Part shown: positions 14,382 through 20,391 of the stretch, in pieces | Position numbering within the stretch: position 1 is the stretch's first letter | Layout of the letters: each line of letters starts with the position of its first letter | DNA from: Litorimonas sp963922935 | GTDB lineage: Bacteria > Pseudomonadota > Alphaproteobacteria > Caulobacterales > Maricaulaceae | Reading direction: 5' to 3' | Assembly (NCBI GenBank): GCA_963922935.1 | Contig: CAWUKE010000019.1 | Location: forward strand, 1 to 20,391 | Length of the DNA stretch: 20,391 nucleotides | Notes under the pieces: model-generated | What the model saw: only the letters and a program-made list of their open reading frames with translations | What the model was told of the DNA's origin: nothing | The model's database searches: none | Position numbers and translations under genes: made by a program

Positions 14382-16739
14382 GTGAACCGACCCGAATCAT
14401 TCGAACCAGCCCCGCCTGCCCCAACCGGTGGAAGCATCAGCCAACGAGCGATGATGCGACCTGCTTCTATCGATCAGGCGCACTATCTGGATGGCTTAAA
14501 CCCCGAACAACGCCAAGCGGTCCTGACGACAGACGGCCCCTTGCTTGTCTTAGCCGGGGCTGGGACCGGGAAAACGCGGGTTTTAACAACGCGACTGGCT
14601 CATATTCTGAACCAACGCCTGGCTTATCCGAGCCAGATTCTTTGCGTGACATTCACCAACAAAGCAGCCCGGGAAATGCGTGAACGTGTGGGGCAGACAA
14701 TCGGGCAAGCGGTTGAAGGTCTGCCCTGGCTTGGGACTTTCCACTCTATTGCGGCGAAAATCCTGCGTATTCACGCTGAACTGGTTGGCCTGAAAAGCAC
14801 CTATACGATCCTGGACACGGATGATCAGATCCGCCTGCTGAAACAGGTGATCGAAGTCGAAGGCATTGACAGCAAGCGCTGGACCGCCCGCTATATGGCC
14901 GCCTTGATTGATGGATGGAAAAATAAAGGCCTGACCCCTGATAAGTTGGGCGCAGATGAAGGCTTTGCGTTCGCGGACGGAAAAGGCGTCAAGGTCTATC
15001 AAATCTATCAGGATCGTCTGAAAGTCCTCAATGCCTGTGACTTTGGCGACCTCCTGCTGCACAATATAACACTATTCCGCGACAATCCTGACATCCTGAA
15101 AAAGTATCATGATAAGTTCCGCTACCTGTTGGTGGACGAGTATCAGGATACGAATGTCGCCCAATATCTTTGGCTGCGTCTGCTCGCCCAAGGGTCTAAC
15201 AATGTTTGCTGTGTCGGCGATGATGATCAATCGATCTATGGATGGCGCGGGGCAGAGGTTGATAATATCCTTCGGTTCGAAACGGACTTTCCCGGCGCGA
15301 CAGTTATTCGCCTTGAGCGGAATTATCGCTCCACAGAGCATATCCTCGGCGCCGCCTCAGGCTTGATCGCCGCCAATAAAGACCGACTGGGCAAAACGCT
15401 CTGGACCGAAGATGAAGGCGGACACAAAGTGACTGTGGCCGGTGTCTGGGACGGCCCCGCCGAAGCTCGCATTATCAGCGGCGAGATCGAAAATTGGAAA
15501 TCCCATGGGCGGTCCTACAATGATGTCGTCATTCTGGTGCGCGCCTCGCGTCAAATGCGGAATTTCGAAGAACGCTTTATCCAACTCGGCTTGCCTTACC
15601 GTGTGATTGGGGGGCCGCGCTTCTTCGAACGCCAAGAAATCCGTGACGCTCATGCCTATGTCCGGACGTTAAAATCCAACACAGATGATTTGGCGTTTGA
15701 ACGCATTGTCAATGTTCCCAAACGTGGCATTGGCGCGACAACGGTCAAGAAGCTGCAAACTGCTGCGCGCGCCATGAATGTCAGTTTAGAACAAGCGACG
15801 CGCAGCCTGATCCGAACTGATGAAATACGCGGACGCGCCCGCTCCGCGCTACGCGCCTTTATGATGGATCTCGATCGGTGGCGCAAAGAAGCCGAGACGA
15901 TCAAACATACTGAAATGACGGAGCGCATCTTGGACGAGTCCGGCTACACGCAAATGTGGCGCGACAATAAGGATGCCAAAAGCCAAGGGCGCCTCGAAAA
16001 CCTCAAAGAACTGATCAATGCCATGGGCGAGTTTGATACGCTTGAAGCCTATCTAGAGCATGTCAGCCTTGTCCTGGATGTTGATAGTGGGCCGCAGGAA
16101 GATGAGATTAGCCTGATGACGTTACATTCTGCTAAAGGTCTTGAGTTCCCGCTGGTTTTCCTCCCAGGTTGGGAAGAAGGAACATTTCCGAGCCAGCGCG
16201 CTTTGGACGAAGCCGGACTGGCGGGCTTAGAAGAGGAACGTCGTCTCGCCTATGTCGGGATTACACGGGCTCAAGAGCGGGCGAAGATATACTTCGCGTC
16301 TAACCGTCAGGTCTATGGGAGTTGGCAAAGCAGCTTGCCCTCCCGCTTCATTGACGAACTGCCGATCCAACACGTCGAAGTGGAAAGCGAGTCCGGCGGC
16401 TATAATCCGTCTCTTGTGTTGGAACGTGTCCAAGAAGACTTTGGACGCAGCTTTCAGAAGGCCCAAAATGCGGGCCGGACGTCACCCGGCTGGCAAAGAT
16501 ATCAGCGCAATAAAGACCGCCAATTTGGACGCGAACCCAAAGACATTGAAGGTCATGCGGTGCGCCGCCCCGCCAAAGGCCAACAATCCAACTATCAAGT
16601 TGGCGAACGCGTCTTCCATCAAAAGTTTGGCTATGGCGAGGTCATGGCCGCGGATGGCACGAAGCTAACCGTGGAATTTGATAAAGCGGGCGAAAAGAAA
16701 GTCTTAGACGGTTTTGTTGAACGTGCGTCCTCTGTTTAA
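14382..16739 (+). CDS. uvrD: UvrD/PcrA-type superfamily 1 DNA helicase
   Basis: The 785-residue protein is a 3'-5' DNA helicase of nucleotide excision and mismatch repair. All family motifs are present: Walker A AGAGTGKT at 58-65, the DEYQD box at 252-256, and CVGDDDQSIYGWRGA. Further on come LERNYRST, SLMTLHSAKGLEFPLVFLPG, and EERRLAYVGITRA. The C-terminal 45 residues (GERVFHQKFGYGEVMAADGTKL) form the Tudor-like domain that contacts RNA polymerase or UvrB in this family. The start GTG 14382 precedes a poorly conserved 35-residue tail; it is not backed by a ribosome-binding site, and ATG 14448 is possible. A 17-bp overlap leads into the next gene, so the two are probably co-transcribed. Confidence 0.96.
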   Translation: MNRPESFEPAPPAPTGGSISQRAMMRPASIDQAHYLDGLNPEQRQAVLTTDGPLLVLAGAGTGKTRVLTTRLAHILNQRLAYPSQILCVTFTNKAAREMRERVGQTIGQAVEGLPWLGTFHSIAAKILRIHAELVGLKSTYTILDTDDQIRLLKQVIEVEGIDSKRWTARYMAALIDGWKNKGLTPDKLGADEGFAFADGKGVKVYQIYQDRLKVLNACDFGDLLLHNITLFRDNPDILKKYHDKFRYLLVDEYQDTNVAQYLWLRLLAQGSNNVCCVGDDDQSIYGWRGAEVDNILRFETDFPGATVIRLERNYRSTEHILGAASGLIAANKDRLGKTLWTEDEGGHKVTVAGVWDGPAEARIISGEIENWKSHGRSYNDVVILVRASRQMRNFEERFIQLGLPYRVIGGPRFFERQEIRDAHAYVRTLKSNTDDLAFERIVNVPKRGIGATTVKKLQTAARAMNVSLEQATRSLIRTDEIRGRARSALRAFMMDLDRWRKEAETIKHTEMTERILDESGYTQMWRDNKDAKSQGRLENLKELINAMGEFDTLEAYLEHVSLVLDVDSGPQEDEISLMTLHSAKGLEFPLVFLPGWEEGTFPSQRALDEAGLAGLEEERRLAYVGITRAQERAKIYFASNRQVYGSWQSSLPSRFIDELPIQHVEVESESGGYNPSLVLERVQEDFGRSFQKAQNAGRTSPGWQRYQRNKDRQFGREPKDIEGHAVRRPAKGQQSNYQVGERVFHQKFGYGEVMAADGTKLTVEFDKAGEKKVLDGFVERASSV

Positions 16740-18069
16740 ATTCGTCCAAAAGGTCTTTGCCTTTTGCAGCCTTGTCACCCTCTCGGCCTGCGCCACTAAT
16801 AATCGGGTCGATTACGAACTGTTGCAGATTAACTCGCTGGCGTCAGCGGATGAGAATAATGGAAGCTTTCAAGGTCTTGAGTTTCTGGCGCAAACGATGC
16901 CGGGGCAAAATAAGGCTCGGGTCAATATTCTTTATCTGCACGGCATTGGATATACGGAGGACCGGACAGCGACGGCTCTAGCGTCTGACTTTTTATCCGG
17001 GATCGCGCGCGCCTATGATCTCGATGCCGAAGATGGCCTGATTGGTGCGCTCTGCGGTGAAGGCGACAACCACCTCTATATTAACGCCTCAAAACCTGTC
17101 CCCTTTAGAACCTTACTTCCGGATAGCCAGCTACAGCTCTCGCGGCTCGCTTGTATGGATAAGCAAAAGCTCGATATTGGCGAAGACATTGAATTTGTCC
17201 TCTATCGTGTGTTCTGGGACACCGTGTTTTGGGACGCCCTGCAATATCCGCATGTTGGTCAAGACGATGATCGCGGTTCGTCCGAAACCTTGGCGCTGCA
17301 ACGGCAAAAATATAACCGCATCCTGAAAGACGATCTTGTCAATTACGGCTTTTCCGATGCTGTCATGTATCTAGGCGAGGCCGGCGACTTGATCCGAGAT
17401 GCCGTGCGCGGGGCTATGTGTATCGCTGCGATTGACGCGGCAGGCGGCACCTTCTCAAACCAAACAGCGATTGATGTCGATACCGCTTGTTCGCGAACAT
17501 GGGTTCAGGAGAAGGCTTTCGCGCCCTTCGCGTTCGTCACAGAAAGCCTTGGCAGCAAAGTTATGTTTGACGTCATGCGTGACGTGCGGACAGACCAACA
17601 AGAGACCATTCATGACACTATGATTGTCGGCAGCGAAACATTTATGCTGGCTAATCAGATCGCGCTCTTTGGCCTGTCCGATCTTGGGCGCATAAAGACC
17701 CGCATGCCGGACCTGGGTCCGGATCGTCCAACCCTGATCGCGGTTTCTGAGATCAATGATTTCCTCAGCTATGAAATCGTCCCGTTTTTAGAGCAGCTTT
17801 ACCGGAATAGTTATCGGCCAGATGGTGTCCCGCTTAGTATTCCGACGTCTGCGCGCGATGATCTCGTCAAAGAATTTGGCTTTAATGTTGTCGATGTGCG
17901 CACACGGTTTGCAGATAAAATCATTCCCGTTGTTGGGAGCTTCGTTGATCCGAAAGACGCCCATACAGGTCATGCGCAAGAACCCGGCTTGATGCATCTG
18001 ATCTTATGCGGGGCTGAGGCAGGTATCGCCAAAACCGAAGGATGTCTCGCAACGAGCAATCCGAAATGA
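16723..18069 (+). CDS. Uncharacterised lipoprotein with alpha/beta-hydrolase features
   Basis: From GTG 16723 the product has 448 residues. It starts with a lipoprotein signal peptide (RPLFKFVQK, hydrophobic FAFCSLVTL, lipobox LSAC with Cys23). Two features recall serine hydrolases: VNILYLHGIGYT (His73-Gly74), a beta strand followed by an HG oxyanion-type loop, and FVTESLGSKVMFDVM, a nucleophile-elbow-like S-L-G with Ser275. A late His in the final 40 residues (LMHLILCG) could complete a triad. I do not recognise the family and give no substrate. It overlaps uvrD by 17 bp and prmA by the ATGA motif, so it is likely in the same transcript, although neither neighbour suggests its job. TTG 16714 is a less likely start. 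Confidence 0.75.
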   Translation: MRPLFKFVQKVFAFCSLVTLSACATNNRVDYELLQINSLASADENNGSFQGLEFLAQTMPGQNKARVNILYLHGIGYTEDRTATALASDFLSGIARAYDLDAEDGLIGALCGEGDNHLYINASKPVPFRTLLPDSQLQLSRLACMDKQKLDIGEDIEFVLYRVFWDTVFWDALQYPHVGQDDDRGSSETLALQRQKYNRILKDDLVNYGFSDAVMYLGEAGDLIRDAVRGAMCIAAIDAAGGTFSNQTAIDVDTACSRTWVQEKAFAPFAFVTESLGSKVMFDVMRDVRTDQQETIHDTMIVGSETFMLANQIALFGLSDLGRIKTRMPDLGPDRPTLIAVSEINDFLSYEIVPFLEQLYRNSYRPDGVPLSIPTSARDDLVKEFGFNVVDVRTRFADKIIPVVGSFVDPKDAHTGHAQEPGLMHLILCGAEAGIAKTEGCLATSNPK

Positions 18070-18917
18070 GCCCTTTTGCGCTAACGATCACAACGACAAC
18101 TGATCGTGCCTACGATATTGCAGAAACGCTAGGCTTTGATGAGCTTAACGACGCGCTATCCGTCTCCGTTTTTGATCAGCCGGACGGAAGCCTGCAGGTT
18201 CAAGCCTTATATGCGACGCAAGCAACGGCGAGAGACGCCAGCAAAAGTCTGCCGCCCTCTCTTTTGTTCGAGATAATGCAACTCCCGGAAACGGACTGGG
18301 TCAGCGAAAGTCAGGCCGGGCTTGCGCCCATCTATGCAGGCCGCTTTGTCGTTCATGGCAGTCACGATGAACCTGATCCCAGCGTTCCGTTTCCGATTTG
18401 CATTGATGCGGGCACGGCCTTTGGGACAGGCCATCACGGCACCACAAAAGGCTGCTTGTTGATGCTGGACAGTCTCACAGACTTAGCGTCCCCTACCCGC
18501 ATACTTGATCTTGGTACGGGATCCGGCGTGCTGGCTATTGCTGCTGCAAAGCTCTTCCCAAGTGCCGAAATTCTGGCGACAGACATTGATCCCGAAGCGG
18601 TCACTGTTGCCGCGAACAATGCGACCGTGAATGCGGTGAGCTTTTCTTGCCTCCAAGCTGATGGTTTTGACAGTGAGGTGCTGAAAGGTCAGCAGTTTGA
18701 GCTGATCATCGCCAACATCCTTGCTGGACCCTTGAAGGGTTTAGCCCCTGATATTGCCGCTGCGCTGGCGCCTGGTGGACGGGCTATCTTATCCGGCATT
18801 CTCGATGCGCAAGCTGAGGCGGTCGCACAGGCCTTTGAAGCGACAGGCCTTACCATGAAAAAAAGGCCCAGCCTTGATGGCTGGACCTCTCTTTGGGCTT
18901 TTCGCACACAAACGTAA
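18066..18917 (+). CDS. prmA: Ribosomal protein L11 methyltransferase PrmA
   Basis: From ATG 18066 the protein is 283 residues. PrmA trimethylates amino groups of ribosomal protein L11 using S-adenosylmethionine. A divergent N-terminal substrate-binding half (to about 105) is followed by the family motifs: AGTAFGTGHHGTT (115-127), the SAM loop DLGTGSG (148-154), TDIDPEAV, and the catalytic-site ANIL (216-219) with LAPGGRAILSGIL. The TGHH form of the first motif is the alphaproteobacterial variant of TGTHPTT. The start at the ATGA overlap with the lipoprotein stop fits its neighbours; ATG 18042 would add eight residues. Its last 60 bases contain the terminator of the opposing small gene, and it ends 8 bp from that gene's stop. 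Confidence 0.95.
   Translation: MSPFALTITTTTDRAYDIAETLGFDELNDALSVSVFDQPDGSLQVQALYATQATARDASKSLPPSLLFEIMQLPETDWVSESQAGLAPIYAGRFVVHGSHDEPDPSVPFPICIDAGTAFGTGHHGTTKGCLLMLDSLTDLASPTRILDLGTGSGVLAIAAAKLFPSAEILATDIDPEAVTVAANNATVNAVSFSCLQADGFDSEVLKGQQFELIIANILAGPLKGLAPDIAAALAPGGRAILSGILDAQAEAVAQAFEATGLTMKKRPSLDGWTSLWAFRTQT
18858..18887 (-). terminator. Rho-independent terminator read on the minus strand
   Basis: Read on the minus strand, GGTCCAGCC and GGCTGGGCC form a 9-bp stem with one wobble around the loop ATCAA, followed by seven T. On the plus strand this is 18865-18887 with A7 at 18858-18864. The U tract on only one strand shows that the terminator serves minus-strand transcription, namely the small gene at 18926-19057. 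It lies within the prmA coding end. Confidence 0.8.
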
Positions 18918-18925
18918 AATACGGA

Positions 18926-19057
18926 CTAGATCGCGCGGGCAACCCGGCGGGCTTGGCGCGCCATGCGACGGGCAAGACGCCGGCGGCTTGGTTGCACCTG
19001 TTCGGCAGCCATAAGGCGGGCGGTTTCAATCTGGGTCCTGTCAAATGGATAGGACAT
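18926..19057 (-). CDS. 43-residue arginine-rich small protein
   Basis: The minus strand encodes a 43-residue protein from ATG 19057 to TAG (18926-18928), too short for usual cut-offs. It begins MSYPFDRTQIE and ends with RRRLARRMARQARRVARAI. The second half is therefore a strongly basic helix with arginine every third to fourth position, suggesting binding to nucleic acid, to a ribosomal element, or to a membrane surface. The first half is neutral to acidic. AAAGAGAAATGAGA precedes the ATG, a plausible ribosome-binding site, and a strong terminator (18858-18887) follows 38 bp after the stop on the same strand. That combination supports a real gene. I do not recognise the family. Confidence 0.6.
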   Translation of the reverse strand: MSYPFDRTQIETARLMAAEQVQPSRRRLARRMARQARRVARAI

Positions 19058-19080
19058 GGGTCTCATTTCTCTTTCATTTG

Positions 19081-19109
19081 GGTGTAATTGACCGGAATGG
19101 TCTTACACC
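19081..19109. repeat. Hairpin in the small gene / pepP-like intergenic region
   Basis: GGTGTAA (19081-19087) pairs with TTACACC (19103-19109) and GACC (19090-19093) with GGTC (19099-19102), leaving a TT bulge and a GGAAT loop. The total is 11 pairs. No U tract follows on either strand. Read on the minus strand, it would sit in the leader of the 43-residue gene, ending 23 nt before its ATG, so it is a candidate operator or mRNA control element. The remaining spacer up to 19292 shows nothing else I can name. Confidence 0.45.
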
Positions 19110-19292
19110 TCTGAGGGACGAGCAGCAGATGGGTATGAAAATTCTGGACAGTAGCCCCAAAAACTAATCGGCATCATGCAAAAATGCTGTGACAAAGTCG
19201 GGAACCAAATAGCCGCGTAATTGTTGTCTTCGGTTTCTAAAAAGTCAGCACCAACGTCTTTTCCTTACCCTCGAAACCTTTTAGGGACCCCT

Positions 19293-20391
19293 ATGGGCAA
19301 AACGATCGATACGACACTTCAAACATTTGACGTTGTAGGCGGGCCAGACATGGGACGTAAGAATGTCCCGCTCTTGCGCGCAGCACTGCAAGCGCTTGGC
19401 CTAGACGGGTTTATCGTCCCGCACGAAGACGAATATCAAAACGAATATGTTCCGCCGCATCTGGACCGTTTGCAATGGGTTAGCGGTTTTACTGGATCTG
19501 CCGGGGCCGCCGTTATTTTTGCCAAACGCGCCGTCATGTTCACCGATGGGCGTTACACGCTGCAGGTCAGACAGCAGGTTGATGCAGACCTCTTCGACTA
19601 TGCCCGCTTGGAAGACGGTATCGCCGCCTGGTTGAAAAACAATGTGAAAGCGGGCGAGACGATTGGCTATGATCCGCGGCTGCACGCCCCCAAAGCCATC
19701 AAGGCTTATGAAGCCTCTGTTAAATCCGCGGGAGGAACGCTGATCGCGACTGAGAGCAATCCGATCGATACAGCTTGGATCAATCGCCCAGAACCGATAA
19801 TCGGTCAGGCGATCATTCAACCCGAGGCACTGGCCGGGCAAAGCCATGCTGACAAACGCGATCAGATCGCCGCAAGCATTGTAGAAGCCGGAGCGGACGC
19901 CGCCCTAATCACAGCCCCCGCTTCCATTGCGTGGTTGCTCAATATTCGGGGCAGCGATGTCAAATGTACGCCGCTTCTGCTTGGAAACGCCATTATCGAC
20001 CGTGATGGTCGCGTCATGCTCTTCACAGATACGGCCAAATTGGACGGCGCTGTGATGCGTCATCTCGGTAATGATGTCTCTGTGGCGGCGGAAGCGGATC
20101 TACCGGCATCGCTCGACACACTCAAAGGCAAAACGGTTATTGTCGATCCGGCCACAAGTTCCTCCTGGCATGCAGACACATTGCGGGCTGCAGGCGCAAA
20201 AGTCTTGGCGAAAGCCGACCCGGTGAGCCTGCCCAAAGCCATTAAAAGCTCGGCTGAATTACGCGGAACAGAGGCCGCCCATCGTCGCGACGCGGTCGCG
20301 TTGATCCAATTCTTGCACTGGTTGGATACAGAGGCCCAAAGTGGCGAGTTTGATGAAATTGATGCCGCCGTAAAGCTAGAAACCTATCGCC
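19293..20391 (+). CDS. Aminopeptidase P family (Xaa-Pro) metallopeptidase, 3' end cut
   Basis: The 366 visible codons run off the right edge without a stop. The sequence matches the long aminopeptidase P family, which removes N-terminal residues before proline in the cytosol using two metal ions. The first creatinase-type N domain begins near NVPLLRAALQALGLDGFIVPHEDEYQNEYVP (split between two strands). It continues with WVSGFTGSAGAAVIF, MFTDGRYTLQVRQQVD, and ASIAWLLNIRGSDV in the second N domain. The catalytic 'pita-bread' domain, with the Asp/His/Glu metal ligands, starts around IKSSAELRGTEAAH and lies mostly outside the window, so activity cannot be judged. ATG 19293 has AGGGA 5 nt upstream. 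The family is usually about 600 residues. Confidence 0.93.
   Translation, partial: MGKTIDTTLQTFDVVGGPDMGRKNVPLLRAALQALGLDGFIVPHEDEYQNEYVPPHLDRLQWVSGFTGSAGAAVIFAKRAVMFTDGRYTLQVRQQVDADLFDYARLEDGIAAWLKNNVKAGETIGYDPRLHAPKAIKAYEASVKSAGGTLIATESNPIDTAWINRPEPIIGQAIIQPEALAGQSHADKRDQIAASIVEAGADAALITAPASIAWLLNIRGSDVKCTPLLLGNAIIDRDGRVMLFTDTAKLDGAVMRHLGNDVSVAAEADLPASLDTLKGKTVIVDPATSSSWHADTLRAAGAKVLAKADPVSLPKAIKSSAELRGTEAAHRRDAVALIQFLHWLDTEAQSGEFDEIDAAVKLETYR

Noticed and set aside
19129..19167. 12-codon frame ahead of the aminopeptidase gene, after the hairpin
   Set aside because: Considered as a leader peptide, but it has no run of regulatory codons and no terminator or antiterminator structure after it.
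1..20391. Prophage, insertion sequence, CRISPR array, toxin-antitoxin or defence island
   Set aside because: No transposase, integrase, direct-repeat array or paired toxin gene seen. CcrM is a solitary cell-cycle methyltransferase without a restriction partner.

Overview
The window looks like a chromosomal core segment of an alphaproteobacterium, probably of the Caulobacterales/Maricaulales (Hyphomonadaceae-like) group. The evidence is a CcrM-type GANTC adenine methyltransferase, a complete F0 operon in the order atpI-atpB-atpE-atpF'-atpF separated from the F1 genes, the run mutY-DUF721-dsbA-dsbA-smc, and a long Xaa-Pro aminopeptidase next to prmA. The lineage call is inference; no rRNA, tRNA, CRISPR array, insertion sequence or phage gene was recognised.

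Layout. 1-806 (-): thymidylate synthase, cut at the left edge a few residues before its end. 807-1342: long spacer with a CtrA-like promoter region ahead of ccrM (1343-2503, +). 2569-3630 (-): mutY, convergent with ccrM. 3642-9129 (+): a compact unit of a DUF721/DciA-like gene, two DsbA-fold thiol oxidoreductases (one soluble, one lipoprotein) and smc. 9338-11858 (+): F0 ATP synthase operon, closed by a strong terminator at 11892-11919. 12067-13777 (+): two exported proteins (DUF547 and an SRPBCC/AHSA1-like protein). 13812-14240 (-): an IscU/SufU-like Fe-S scaffold. 14382-18917 (+): uvrD, an uncharacterised lipoprotein with alpha/beta-hydrolase features, and prmA, all overlapping. 18926-19057 (-): a very small, arginine-rich protein gene with its own terminator inside the end of prmA. 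19293-20391 (+): aminopeptidase P family gene, cut at the right edge.

How the genes relate. Much of the window serves genome maintenance: dTMP supply (ThyA), cell-cycle DNA methylation (CcrM), oxidised-base repair (MutY), probable replicative helicase loading (DUF721/DciA), chromosome organisation (SMC) and repair helicase (UvrD). The rest covers envelope thiol chemistry, membrane energy conversion, Fe-S assembly, ribosomal protein methylation and peptide turnover.

The most striking observation is that atpB, an essential gene, is broken by a one-base frame change at an A6 run (9865-9872). The first 52 codons (9718-9876) and the remaining 193 codons (9888-10469) together encode a full 250-residue subunit a if one A is added or the ribosome slips by -1. 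A single-base assembly error is the simplest explanation, but a 7-bp hairpin starts 6 nt after the A6G run, so the site deserves checking. Second is the unreported-looking 43-residue gene at 18926-19057. The rest appears to be ordinary core genome.
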